DNA of 64,000 nucleotides, taken from assembly GCA_029432775.1 (NCBI GenBank), contig JAROAZ010000002.1, forward strand, positions 124,001 to 188,000, in the 5' to 3' direction. Positions 49,430-58,313 of the stretch are shown piece after piece. Each line of letters starts with the position of its first letter. Position 1 is the stretch's first letter. A model generated the notes under the pieces. It was not told the origin of the DNA. It ran no database searches and was given only the letters and a program-made list of their open reading frames with translations. The position numbers and the translations under genes were made by a program. Source of the DNA: Pontiellaceae bacterium B12227 (GTDB lineage: Bacteria > Verrucomicrobiota > Kiritimatiellia > Kiritimatiellales > Pontiellaceae).

Positions 49430-50914
49430 TTAGAGCTTCAGCAGTTTTGCGGCCTTCGAGCCCAGCTCGGCGTGAGCGGCCACATCCTGGGTCAACTGCA
49501 GGCCATAGGCCGGAACCATTTGCGCGAGGGCTTCTTTCCAATCATTGGAAATCATCTCCTGCGGGAAACACTTTTCCAATACCTGGAGAATAATGGATAC
49601 GGCGGTGGAGGCCCCGGGCGAAGCACCGAGCACAGTGGAGAGCGAGCCATCGGCCGAGGAAACCACCTCGGTTCCGAACTGCAGCTTGCCGGTCCGCTCT
49701 GCATCGCGCTTGATAATCTGCACCCGCTGCCCGGCATTGATGAGCTTCCAGTCCACGTTTTCGGCTTCGGGGAAAAATTCGCGCAGGCTTTCGCAGCGAT
49801 CATTATGACTCTTACGGCATTCGTTGATCAGATATTTGGTCAGCGGCATATTGTCGCGCCCGGCGGCGAGCATCGGCCCGAGGTTGTCGGGCTTGACCGA
49901 TTTAAAAAGGTCGAGATTGGATCCGCTTTTCAGATATTTCGGCGAGAACCCGGCGTAGGGACCGAACAGCAGCGATTTATGCCCGCCGATCACCCGTGTA
50001 TCAAGATGCGGCACCGACATCGGCGGAGCGCCAACAGCGGCCTTTCCGTAGACTTTGGCCCCGTGTTTTTCAACAATATCAGAGTTGCTGCAAACCAGAA
50101 ATTGTCCACTCACCGGAAAGCCGCCATACCCTTTTCCTTCCGGAATGCCGGATTTCTGCAACAGCGGAAGGGCACCACCGCCGGCACCGATGAAGACAAA
50201 GCGGGAGCGAACGGTTTTTCCGCCGGCCAACTGAATTTTCCAGCCCTCTCCGTCGCGGGTCAGATTACTTACTTTGGCATCCACAGCCAGCTCTACTCCA
50301 TCGTTCAGGATCAGGTTTTCAATCAGCTGGCGGGTCAGCTCGCCATAGTTCACATCGGTTCCGTTGGCCACGCGGGTGGCAGCAACCGGATCCTTCTCAT
50401 CGCGCCCGAAGGTGAGCAGCGGGGCCCATTTTCCAAGGGTTGGAAGGTCGGTAGTGAATTCCATGCTCTGGAAAAAATGGTTGGCGCTCATGGCGGCATG
50501 CCGGTTTTTCAGAAACTCAACGTTGTCTGCGCCCCAGACGAAACTCATGTGCGGGCAGGGTTGAATGAAGGCGGCCGGATTGGCGATTATTCCCTGATCC
50601 ACCAGCCATCCCCAGAAATGTTTCGAGGTTTCAAACTGCTCATTAATCTTCAGCGCTTTGGAAATATCCACCGAACCATCGGCGGCCTGGGCCGTATAGT
50701 TCAGCTCGCAAAGTGCGGCATGGCCGGTGCCGGCATTGTTCCAGGCATTGGAACTTTCCATTGCAACCCGCGGCAACCCTTCCAGAATCTGAATGCTCAA
50801 CTCCGGGTTCAGTTGGTTCAGCATGGTGCCGAGCGTTGCACTCATGATGCCCCCGCCAATCAAGGTTACATCGGGAGCCTCCATAATAGGTTGTGAAAGG
50901 TGATCGTTTTTCAT
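49430..50914 (-). CDS. mqo: Malate:quinone oxidoreductase
   Basis: A 494-residue FAD enzyme when started at ATG 50914; 12 further upstream residues are in frame. The dinucleotide motif VTLIGGGIMSATLGTML is near the N-terminus, followed by EGLPRVAMESSNAWNNAGTG and HAALCELNYT, which are strongly conserved in Mqo. The C-terminal EVVSSADGSLSTVLGASPGA and ASTAVSIILQVLEKCFPQEM match too. It oxidises malate to oxaloacetate and reduces membrane quinone, feeding the respiratory chain and the TCA cycle. Perfect palindromes lie at 49536, 50431 and 50739. Confidence 0.94.
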   Translation of the reverse strand: MKNDHLSQPIMEAPDVTLIGGGIMSATLGTMLNQLNPELSIQILEGLPRVAMESSNAWNNAGTGHAALCELNYTAQAADGSVDISKALKINEQFETSKHFWGWLVDQGIIANPAAFIQPCPHMSFVWGADNVEFLKNRHAAMSANHFFQSMEFTTDLPTLGKWAPLLTFGRDEKDPVAATRVANGTDVNYGELTRQLIENLILNDGVELAVDAKVSNLTRDGEGWKIQLAGGKTVRSRFVFIGAGGGALPLLQKSGIPEGKGYGGFPVSGQFLVCSNSDIVEKHGAKVYGKAAVGAPPMSVPHLDTRVIGGHKSLLFGPYAGFSPKYLKSGSNLDLFKSVKPDNLGPMLAAGRDNMPLTKYLINECRKSHNDRCESLREFFPEAENVDWKLINAGQRVQIIKRDAERTGKLQFGTEVVSSADGSLSTVLGASPGASTAVSIILQVLEKCFPQEMISNDWKEALAQMVPAYGLQLTQDVAAHAELGSKAAKLLKL

Positions 50915-50979
50915 GGGTTTATGAATAATCGAAGAGGCGGGTACAGTCAACCCCTCTGGCCGTTTTTGGGCCGAAAATG

Positions 50980-51008
50980 AAAAAAGGCCGGCATTTCCGC
51001 CGGCCTTA
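50980..51008 (-). terminator. Terminator after the secreted Trp-rich gene
   Basis: On the minus strand AAGGCCGGC, loop GGAAAT, GCCGGCCTT and a T-run, 24 bp past the stop at 51032. It could work in both directions. Confidence 0.8.
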
Positions 51009-51031
51009 ATGATGGATGGTTCACTACCCGA

Positions 51032-51889
51032 TCAGCGACGCGCTCTTTTGCCGACCTTGCCTTTATTCCCCTGTTTCGGGCCCTTGGGTGTTTTTAATTT
51101 CGGGCCCTTTTTACGCTGGGGATCGGGGCAGACGACCTCGCAAAGTTCTTTTTTCCATTGGCGCTTCTGCAGACAGATCATCTCGCAGGGATCGCCTTCG
51201 GCCAGGGGATCGTAGAGATATTCCTGAACCTTTGCAAAAGCACCGTAACGGTCCGGGCCAAGCTCTTCGCCCTCTTCGGTGTACCAGATACCATCCACTT
51301 TCACATCGGTGGAGGTGACCGCTTCAATTCTGGAATAGTAGTAGAGATAGACGGTCTTAATGCGGCCATTACACAGCACCTTGATCGGCTCGATCTGGAA
51401 CTGGGTCAGCTGTGCCCCGGAATCCACATAGGAAGGGTAGCCGTAGTGCCGATCCAGATTTCCATCGGGTTCCGTGCCCATGGCATCATCTCCGCGGTCC
51501 TGATTGCTCAGCCAGGCATCGTTCCAGTTCATCCAGAGGCGCACATTACGCAAGCCCCAGAACCATTCGCCGGAAAGCTGCTCTTCCGCTGCTTCGGCGG
51601 TATCGAAAAAGCCATACATACTGAGAGCGGTGTAATAGCGCTCTTCATTTCCGCCATAAGGCGGCAGGCCGTCGCCGCCGAGATATACATTGGCAAATAA
51701 GCCGGTAAATTTGTGGCGCTGATAGTTATAGCCGAACATATCGCGGAAAGCTTTGCGCGGCCAGCCCTCGAGGTAGTGCCCTTCCGGATAGAAGATCGTC
51801 GGCGGACGATCCCGCAGGGTATTGGCATCGGCAACACCGGTGAAAAGTAAACACAGCAGAACAAACAACGCATGTTTCAGTAGTTTCAT
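51032..51889 (-). CDS. Hypothetical secreted protein with basic tail
   Basis: A 285-residue protein with a signal peptide (HALFVLLCLLFTGVADAN). The body is rich in Trp, Tyr and Asp (GEWFWGLRNVRLWMNWNDAW), and carries four cysteines near the end (CEMICLQKRQWKKELCEVVC). The last 35 residues are strongly basic (RKKGPKLKTPKGPKQGNKGK). No family is recognised. It stands alone with its own terminator. The basic tail could bind polyanions such as polysaccharide or nucleic acid, but that is a guess from charge. Confidence 0.6.
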   Translation of the reverse strand: MKLLKHALFVLLCLLFTGVADANTLRDRPPTIFYPEGHYLEGWPRKAFRDMFGYNYQRHKFTGLFANVYLGGDGLPPYGGNEERYYTALSMYGFFDTAEAAEEQLSGEWFWGLRNVRLWMNWNDAWLSNQDRGDDAMGTEPDGNLDRHYGYPSYVDSGAQLTQFQIEPIKVLCNGRIKTVYLYYYSRIEAVTSTDVKVDGIWYTEEGEELGPDRYGAFAKVQEYLYDPLAEGDPCEMICLQKRQWKKELCEVVCPDPQRKKGPKLKTPKGPKQGNKGKVGKRARR

Positions 51890-51990
51890 GTGATTCTCCT
51901 TTTAGTGCGGACCCTAGACAGCGGGAACCGCAGAACTGCTGAAAGTCTTACCCGCCCGTCGCCGGAAAGTCAAATGCTCTTTATGGCTCC

Positions 51991-53583
51991 TCAGCTGAGT
52001 GTTTCGGGGATTTCGCGGTAGAACAGAACCAGAATGATGGCAATGCCAATGGCTTCGCTGATGACGGCCTGAATGGCCGGAACCGGTCCGGAATCCCAGG
52101 CGGCCAGCATGAAGGTGAAGCCGGTTACGAGAATAATGCCGTAGGTGAAGGTGGCGGTGATGCTGATCGGATCTTTCCACTCCTCCCGCAGGTGCCGGAG
52201 CCAGCCGAAATACTGATAGCCCATCAGAATAAATACGGTGTAGGTCAGCCAGGAATAATCCTCGAGCGCCGGAACCATGAGAAACGCGTCGTAGAATCCG
52301 TGAATGGCTACGGCCAGCACAAACGTGATGAACGCATGCTGGATATCCTCGCCGCGGTGAACCACCGCACGCGTGAGCGTCAGGCCGCACATCGCCGTGA
52401 GTGCAATGTGCAGGAAGTTGGCCGTGGCAAAACGGGCCATGGCACCGAGCCCGGCGGAGGCCTGGAAATAGTTAATGTTTTCCTCCATCGCAAAACCGAG
52501 GCCGACGAGCCCGGCTACCGTGAGGATTTCCAGATCGTTGCGTTTGCTGAGGAAGGGAATCAGCGGCACAAACAGCAGGAGCTTCATGCTCTCTTCGCGC
52601 AGGCCGATGCCGAGGCAATAGACCAGCTGCTGATAGATATTGTCGCCGAAGGCCATGCCGAACTGCCCTTCCAGCCAGAAAATACAAAAGAGCGTGGCGT
52701 GTGCCGAAAGGGCGCCGAGCAGCAGAGCCGGCACCGAGAATTTCCAAACATTGGAAAAGGAGCCGTTAAACCGGATCAGCAGGAAGGCCCAGACCAGCCC
52801 GGAAAGGATTGCCAGCACGGCCATGGCCGGCTGCATATCCTCATAGGCCGAAGCAAAATGATATTTCACGATGCCGCCCCAGTCCTGCCGGTCGATGGCA
52901 ATGTCCTGCAGAATATAGGGCGTAATAAATTCTTTATAGTCCGGATCGCGGCCCAGCGCCTCGAGCGCATCATATTTTTTCAGCCGCAGATAGGCGCCGA
53001 CCAACCGTTCCCGGGCATGGGCGCTTCCGTGCAACTCAATTTCCCGGCTCAGTGCTGCAATGACCTCGATATCGGTTCCGCGGTTTTCCAGCGCCAGCGC
53101 GGCGGCATAGTTCGCATCCGGCGGGGCATTCGTGCCGGCGGCCAGTTTTTCCAAAGGCAGGAAAGCGGGTTTGCTTTCCGGCTCGGCGCAGGCATCGGTC
53201 AGCGCCTGGGCAATCTGCTGCTGCTCCGCAGTCAGTGTTCCAAGGCTTGGAAGTTCGAGTGAATGATGCGGCGGAAAGTAGTAGAGCAGGAAGGAGACCT
53301 CCTCCAGCTTTTCATAAAAAGGCGATTTGCTGCCCAGACTCTCCGCCAGCGCATGCACGATTTTATTCGATACCGTGCTGCTTTCGCGAAACTGCTCCAG
53401 CTCGATTTCAAACTCATCCACCATCACCGGCGAGGTCATCAGCTCCTGAAATGCATCCATCCGGTTGGTATTGAACAAGCTGATGACAATGCCCAGCACC
53501 AGCATCACCCCGATCAGAACCGCAGAGCTTTTCCAAAGGAAACCAACCCTTCGTGTACGGCTGAACCATTTTCGTTTATCCAT
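51991..53583 (-). CDS. PrsW-family intramembrane metalloprotease with soluble N-terminal extension
   Basis: A 530-residue protein. A membrane helix at about 16-35 is followed by a 200-residue soluble helical region that looks TPR-like (LALENRGTDIEVIAALSREI). The polytopic C-terminal half, from about 255, holds the PrsW catalytic motifs: GLREESMKLL (EE-x-x-K type) near 330, GLGFAMEENINYF near 365, FLHIALTAMCGL near 390 and IHGFYDAFL near 425. These glutamates and histidines make a zinc site for site-1-type cleavage of anti-sigma or other membrane proteins. Palindromes lie at 52742 and 53238. Confidence 0.85.
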   Translation of the reverse strand: MDKRKWFSRTRRVGFLWKSSAVLIGVMLVLGIVISLFNTNRMDAFQELMTSPVMVDEFEIELEQFRESSTVSNKIVHALAESLGSKSPFYEKLEEVSFLLYYFPPHHSLELPSLGTLTAEQQQIAQALTDACAEPESKPAFLPLEKLAAGTNAPPDANYAAALALENRGTDIEVIAALSREIELHGSAHARERLVGAYLRLKKYDALEALGRDPDYKEFITPYILQDIAIDRQDWGGIVKYHFASAYEDMQPAMAVLAILSGLVWAFLLIRFNGSFSNVWKFSVPALLLGALSAHATLFCIFWLEGQFGMAFGDNIYQQLVYCLGIGLREESMKLLLFVPLIPFLSKRNDLEILTVAGLVGLGFAMEENINYFQASAGLGAMARFATANFLHIALTAMCGLTLTRAVVHRGEDIQHAFITFVLAVAIHGFYDAFLMVPALEDYSWLTYTVFILMGYQYFGWLRHLREEWKDPISITATFTYGIILVTGFTFMLAAWDSGPVPAIQAVISEAIGIAIILVLFYREIPETLS

Positions 53584-53797
53584 GCTTATTCACCAACCCA
53601 AAGTTTTCCAGGGATTGGAAACGCCCGAGCCCCGGCCCACCGCATAACGATACGGATATCCGATGTGTATTCAATATGGGCCGCAACGTCAAGTCATGCA
53701 CTGTCGTCGATCTCTTCGGCAGACCTTCCCGAGCCCATATTCCCTTGCAATCAAACAGATCGCCATGCTCCACTACACTGATCATTTGGGGGTTGAT

Positions 53798-56263
53798 ATG
53801 AAAAAATACATAGGAGTATTACTGGCCCTATTGCCCTTGATCGCGGGGGCAGGGCAACTGGGCGATCTCGTGTATGAAACGAATGCCACAAGTGTCACCA
53901 TTACGGATTACACGGGACCGGTCTCCATGCAATCCGTCACCGTTCCCGCAATAATCGAAGGGCTCCCTGTGACCGTCATCGGCCGACAGGCGTTCAGTAA
54001 CGCGGATTCGCTCAGAAGTGTGGTCCTTCCCGAAGGCGTCACCACGCTGGAGTCGCAGGCATTCTACCATTGCAACTCGCTCACGAACGTTTCATTGCCC
54101 AGCACGCTCAAAACCATTGGTTCCACCTGCTTCTACTGGAGTGTCAGCATGAAGCAAATCAATTTACCCGATGGCCTGGAAGACATTGGAATCAGCGCGT
54201 TCAGAGAGTCTGATATTCAGGAACTCATCATTCCAGACAGCGTAACCAACATTGGAAGCTACGCTTTTAAAGAATGCAGGGAGCTTCAAACTGTCACCCT
54301 TCCGGCAACCCTTCCCGCAATTGGAAGCAGTACGTTCTATCTTTGCGAAAACCTGACCGAAATCGTGATTCCATCCAGCGTGACGACCATCGGAGAATCC
54401 GCGTTTTATAAATGCTCAAGCATGACCAACGTCGTTTTACCGGCGGGCTTGAATTCGATTGAAAGCCAAACGTTCAGGCATTGCTCTCAACTGAAAAACA
54501 TTACCTTGCCGGAAAGCCTGACCCGAATCCGCTCCTACGCCTTCGCATCCTGCTCGGCGCTCGAATCAGTCGTCATCCCCCGGAACGTCGATTATATGGA
54601 GTTCTACATGTTCCAGAACTGCACAAATATCGCAGCATTCACCGTCGCCCCGGAGAATCCCGCCTACAGTTCGGTCGGCGGCGTGTTGTTCAACAAAACA
54701 CAAAGCGAGCTGATTCAATATCCCGGCGCAAAATCCGGCCCCTACACCCTGCCCGCGAGCGTGAATTCCATTGAAGTCACTGCTTTTCAGAATTGCGGCA
54801 ATCTGACCGCCGTGACCATTCCCTGGGGGGTCTCTGTGGTGGCGCGCAGTGCATTCGAGAACTGCGCGAAGCTTGCCTCGGTGGGCCTGCCCGGATCCGT
54901 TACCGAAATCGATAACTATGCCTTCCGAAACTGTCCCGAACTCACCACGATCAACCTGCCGACCTCGCTCCGGCAAATCGGACACTCCGCTTTCATGACG
55001 TGTACCAATCTAACCGGCATCACGATTCCGTACGGCGTTGAAACGCTGGGGCCCTCCGTCTTTCGGGAAGCCGGGCTCATCAGCATCGATCTCCCCGACA
55101 GTATCACTTCGCTGGGCGAGATTATGTTTCGAGACTGCGTAAACCTCCGTTCCGTTAAACTTCCAAATGGAATTCCAACCATTGGAAGATGGACGTTCGA
55201 TCATTGTGAGAATCTTGCCGAGGTCATTGTGCCCGACAGCGTCGAAACCATCGAAATCTACGCGTTCGAGTGGTGTGGAGCCACCAATGTGGTGCTGGGA
55301 GCCAACCTTAAAACCATTGAACAATATGCTTTTTACCTTTCCAGTATAGAGCAGATGCATATTCCGGACAGCGTCACCACCATCGAACCCGATGCCTTCA
55401 GAGACTGCAGGAAGTTGACCGAGCTCACCATCGGTTCCGGCGTCACCAACATCGGCCCCTACGCCTTCATCGATTGCCACAAACTTACGAGCGCTTCTCT
55501 TCCGCAAGGCCTGGAAACCATATCCTACGGGACCTTTAAGGACTGCAACAGCATGACCAATATTGTGATCCCCGACAGCGTCACATCCATCGAATCCAGC
55601 GCATTCAGCCAATGCTCCAGTCTTACAGATGTACTCATCCCCGACAGCGTGACCAACCTGCAGCCCAATGTGTTCTACGAATGCTCCAGCCTTCAGAACG
55701 TCAAACTGCCGAATGGCATCACCCGCATTCCGGAAAATGCATTCGCGTATTGCAGCGCCCTGAAAAGTATTGTGATCCCCGACAGCGTGACCCTCATTGC
55801 AGAGCGCGCCTTCGGTTCCGGCGGGTTGACCCATGTATCCATAGGGAGCGGCGTTCAGGAAATTGAATATAACGCCTTCAGCGGTCGATCTCTTCAAGCC
55901 GTCTATTTTCACGGCAATGCACCGAGCCTGAGTAAAAACGAATTCTACTACGCAGACGAATCGACCCTGTACTATTTCGAAGGCACCACCGGCTGGGGAC
56001 CGGAGCTCAGCTATCGCCCCATAGAACTATGCCTGGCGCAATCCGACGACATCGGCCCCCTCTACGGACCGGACGGAACTGTTTTCGGTTTCAATTATTA
56101 CTGGGCGATGAATAAAACCGTGGTCTTTGAAACCCGCGAAAACCTGATGCACGGAGAATGGACTCCTCTTCAAACCAATACGCTCTCAATCGCGCCCATT
56201 GAGTTCACAGATCCGGAGTGGTCGGATCATCCTTCGAGAATGTACCGCATGCGCGAGCTCTAG
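53798..56263 (+). CDS. BspA-like leucine-rich-repeat surface protein
   Basis: An 821-residue protein from ATG 53798, which follows a GGGGG ribosome-like site and begins with a signal peptide (YIGVLLALLPLIAGAGQ); an upstream in-frame ATG is unlikely. From about residue 60 to 730 it is built of LRR_5 (BspA-type) repeats of about 23 residues with the pattern I-G-x-x-A-F-x-x-C-x-x-L, e.g. IGSYAFKECRELQTVTLPAT and IESSAFSQCSSLTDVLIPDS. It is likely surface-exposed and binds other proteins or cells. The C-terminal 80 residues differ (LYYFEGTTGWGPELSYRP). Its end overlaps the convergent ATL gene by 4 bp. Confidence 0.88.
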   Translation: MKKYIGVLLALLPLIAGAGQLGDLVYETNATSVTITDYTGPVSMQSVTVPAIIEGLPVTVIGRQAFSNADSLRSVVLPEGVTTLESQAFYHCNSLTNVSLPSTLKTIGSTCFYWSVSMKQINLPDGLEDIGISAFRESDIQELIIPDSVTNIGSYAFKECRELQTVTLPATLPAIGSSTFYLCENLTEIVIPSSVTTIGESAFYKCSSMTNVVLPAGLNSIESQTFRHCSQLKNITLPESLTRIRSYAFASCSALESVVIPRNVDYMEFYMFQNCTNIAAFTVAPENPAYSSVGGVLFNKTQSELIQYPGAKSGPYTLPASVNSIEVTAFQNCGNLTAVTIPWGVSVVARSAFENCAKLASVGLPGSVTEIDNYAFRNCPELTTINLPTSLRQIGHSAFMTCTNLTGITIPYGVETLGPSVFREAGLISIDLPDSITSLGEIMFRDCVNLRSVKLPNGIPTIGRWTFDHCENLAEVIVPDSVETIEIYAFEWCGATNVVLGANLKTIEQYAFYLSSIEQMHIPDSVTTIEPDAFRDCRKLTELTIGSGVTNIGPYAFIDCHKLTSASLPQGLETISYGTFKDCNSMTNIVIPDSVTSIESSAFSQCSSLTDVLIPDSVTNLQPNVFYECSSLQNVKLPNGITRIPENAFAYCSALKSIVIPDSVTLIAERAFGSGGLTHVSIGSGVQEIEYNAFSGRSLQAVYFHGNAPSLSKNEFYYADESTLYYFEGTTGWGPELSYRPIELCLAQSDDIGPLYGPDGTVFGFNYYWAMNKTVVFETRENLMHGEWTPLQTNTLSIAPIEFTDPEWSDHPSRMYRMREL

Positions 56264-56583
56264 ACTGCCCCGTCGGCGTCCGGCTTCCAGAGATAAAGAT
56301 CCAGACTGATCCGGCCGGAGGAACTCACTTCCACCCCTTCGGCTTCCAGCAGATCGCGCTGTTCCTCAAACCCGTATCCCGGTTGCAGGGAAATACACCC
56401 CGCCGCGTTGATGACGCGCCACCAGGGCAGGTTTTCCTTTTCGCCAAATGTATGCAGCACCCGCACCACCTGCCGGGCCGCACGCGGATTGCCGGCCAGC
56501 TCCGCAATCCGGCCATAGGAGGAAACGGTTCCCTCCGGAATCTCCCGGATCACGTCGATCACATCTGCCGTAAAGGGATGCAT
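56260..56583 (-). CDS. Alkyltransferase-like protein (ATL)
   Basis: A 107-residue protein of the MGMT C-terminal fold. The helix-turn-helix is GTVSSYGRIAELAGNPRAAR, with the arginine finger after it, and the active-site motif PCHR of O6-alkylguanine transferases is PWWRVIN here, so the acceptor cysteine is replaced by Trp. ATL proteins bind O6-alkylguanine and flag it for nucleotide-excision repair without transferring the alkyl group. Length matches ATL proteins. It shares one base with the TRIC channel gene upstream. Confidence 0.92.
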   Translation of the reverse strand: MHPFTADVIDVIREIPEGTVSSYGRIAELAGNPRAARQVVRVLHTFGEKENLPWWRVINAAGCISLQPGYGFEEQRDLLEAEGVEVSSSGRISLDLYLWKPDADGAV

Positions 56584-57242
56584 TACTTCTTCCCGTTTTC
56601 CCGATGCGCCCGGGCGATTTCGGAGGGCGAGGCGTGGAGCGATTTCACGCGGGGCAGATTCAGTTTAAACTTGAGGGCAATGATGCGCGTGAGCAGCGTG
56701 AACCCGATCGTGATGAAAACGCGCAGCCCTTCAGAAAGGTCGAAAGTGCCAAGCAGCACAAACATAAAACCGCCCAGCAGCGCGGCCGAAGCATAGAAGC
56801 CGGTGGTCAGAATCGCCGGAATCTCGCGGGAGAGCAGATCGCGGATGACGCCCCCGCCGCAGGCGGTGATCATGGCCATCATGGCAATCGTCAGCGGGAC
56901 AGCTCCGTGCGCCTCCGCTTTGGTCGCACCGATTGCAGCGAACACACTGAGCCCGACGGCATCGGCCGCCATCAGCACATCCCAGCGCCGGGCAATTTTG
57001 GGCGCGGCAAAAAATACAGCGGCCGCACCGGCCAGACAAATGAGGATATAGCCCGTATCCGTCAGCGCGGCGGGCGGGGTGGCCCCGAGCAGCAGATCCC
57101 GGATCATACCGCCGCCGACGCCCGTCGCCATGGCCAGCACTGCGATGCCCAGAATGTCCATTTCATATTTCACGGCGCGGAAAGCGCCCGACACCGCAAA
57201 GGCGAACGTGCCGGCAATATCAAGAATGTGAATGAGTTCCAT
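56583..57242 (-). CDS. TRIC-family cation channel (UPF0126/YadS type)
   Basis: A 219-residue membrane protein with seven helices in two related halves. GTFAFAVSGAFRAVKYEMDI opens the first half and GVGGGMIRDLLLGATPPAAL ends it; VFAAIGATKAEAHG and ACGGGVIRDLLSREIPAILT repeat the pattern in the second half. This matches the bacterial TRIC family of monovalent cation channels. Its stop overlaps the ATL start by one base (ATG sharing), so they are translated together. The C-terminus is basic. Confidence 0.92.
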   Translation of the reverse strand: MELIHILDIAGTFAFAVSGAFRAVKYEMDILGIAVLAMATGVGGGMIRDLLLGATPPAALTDTGYILICLAGAAAVFFAAPKIARRWDVLMAADAVGLSVFAAIGATKAEAHGAVPLTIAMMAMITACGGGVIRDLLSREIPAILTTGFYASAALLGGFMFVLLGTFDLSEGLRVFITIGFTLLTRIIALKFKLNLPRVKSLHASPSEIARAHRENGKK

Positions 57243-57478
57243 GGTGGGGTAGTTCCTTAAAAGGCACCGCTTAAATCATTTTGTTTTGCGGGATGCCACT
57301 CAAAACGTAGGGATTGTTTTTCCAAGCATTCAAAACCGAAAACCTTATCCTCTGCCATCAACACCGTTCGCAACAACCCGTTCATGGCTTTAATCGTCAT
57401 CACAGATAATCGGTAATCCTTTAATCCGAGGACGAACCCCTTTTCCGAAACGCTTATATTCGAGGACTGAAGTAACCT

Positions 57479-57817
57479 CTATTCATTATCTCCGCTCGAA
57501 AACATCAATAAAATTACTCCGACGACTAATGATGTAATTGCTGAGTAAAATAGAAAAACTAACCAATCCTCATTGTTAGAGCTTGTTCTCCCGATACCCT
57601 CCAAAGCCTGAAAACACCCTTTTATGTAAAGGAAGGCAGAGATGCCAGCTAACCATAACAGGGTTGTTGATATTTTTTTAATCAATGTGTTCTTCCAGCA
57701 GTGTGTTAGATGGATTCTATATTTTAGGATTAAGGGGAAAGAGGCGCGGGGAAAATCAAACATTAATTCATATAGCTGAGTAGAATTTATGATTGGTATA
57801 TTAATTTCCAATTCCAC
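57479..57817 (-). CDS. Hypothetical small membrane protein
   Basis: A 112-residue protein, start GTG at 57817, with two membrane segments near residues 52-70 (TTLLWLAGISAFLYIKGCF) and 85-107 (DWLVFLFYSAITSLVVGVIL). It overlaps the end of the preceding gene by 31 bp. No family is recognised. Composition is A+T-rich relative to most of the window. A start at the later ATG is also possible, so the N-terminus is uncertain. Confidence 0.5.
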   Translation of the reverse strand: MELEINIPIINSTQLYELMFDFPRASFPLILKYRIHLTHCWKNTLIKKISTTLLWLAGISAFLYIKGCFQALEGIGRTSSNNEDWLVFLFYSAITSLVVGVILLMFSSGDNE

Positions 57818-58083
57818 CCAAATCTCTCAGGATTTTTTGACACCCCGCCATGTTTAAGCACGAGAATTACCATAATGGCTGTGAGTATGTTTAATGTTAC
57901 TTTCTTTTTAACACAGATTGACGCAACAAGCAGTATTAGGTAAATCCCATAACCAATTATCAGAGCTGCTGTTGAGTCGATATCTATATGTTTTAGAGGG
58001 AGGAAAACAAATAAACCAACGGGATAGAAAGCAATCGCGGTGCCCCATTGATACAACAGAGTAGACCAACGAGGAGTAGACAA
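57787..58083 (-). CDS. Hypothetical small membrane protein, start uncertain
   Basis: A 98-residue frame starting at TTG 58083, with three membrane segments (GTAIAFYPVGLFVFLPL, STAALIIGYGIYLILLVASI, LNILTAIMVILVLKHG). The frame stays open upstream through a T-rich run (58082-58088) into a stretch without ATG. A different frame starting at ATG 58153 opens with KIRTTEQNPQSQEDASGG and runs into this T-tract, so a frameshift or slippage at the T-run could join them. No family is recognised. Confidence 0.4.
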   Translation of the reverse strand: MSTPRWSTLLYQWGTAIAFYPVGLFVFLPLKHIDIDSTAALIIGYGIYLILLVASICVKKKVTLNILTAIMVILVLKHGGVSKNPERFGWNWKLIYQS

Positions 58084-58234
58084 AAAAACGAAAAACTCCG
58101 CCTGATGCGTCCTCTTGGCTTTGCGGATTTTGTTCTGTCGTACGTATCTTCATATTAAGATTCTATCAAAGATAGATAGTAGGGCCTGTTAACACAACGG
58201 AAGCATATCCACCGTCAGCGCAAAGTGGATGAAA

Positions 58235-58258
58235 CCGCCCCTTGAAAACAAGGGGCGG
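58235..58258 (-). terminator. Hairpin behind the SrfB operon, probable terminator
   Basis: CCGCCCCTTG, loop of four A, CAAGGGGCGG: perfect 10-bp stem, 55 bp beyond the last gene of the minus-strand operon. The U-tract on the minus strand is short (TTTC). A second inverted pair ATCCAC/GTGGAT lies just left of it. Confidence 0.6.
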
Positions 58259-58313
58259 AATTAATACGAGGGATCAAGTGTTAGGGATTAGGAATCCCAA
58301 TAGTAACCGAGCA

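Larger units (their letters stand above)
3955..55187. repeat. Dispersed 15-bp palindrome family TTCCAR-N3-YTGGAA (window-wide list)
   Basis: Perfect copies start at 3955, 10504, 10531, 13180, 13340, 16169, 16283, 17179, 24294, 28603, 31280, 31751, 35648, 37150, 37258, 38009, 38325, 38373, 39054, 39510, 40792, 46795, 49536, 50431, 50739, 52742, 53238, 53606 and 55173. One-mismatch copies start at 4728, 9123, 14343, 29229, 32191, 33123, 36876, 37324, 38788, 40419, 41286, 45070 and 49574. Eight perfect copies are intergenic and 21 are in coding sequence: ten give F-Q-x-L-E, five give x-(N/K)-x-W, six give P-x-x-G, so all three frames are used. None lies in the 19.2-23.8 kb island or beyond 55.2 kb. 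The list was made by eye and may miss copies. Confidence 0.9.

Noticed and set aside
49353..49541. N-terminal extension of the FeoC-like protein
   Set aside because: The extra 63 codons overlap the mqo end, lack a ribosome site and have low-complexity Arg/Gly composition; ATG 49352 has a good ribosome site.
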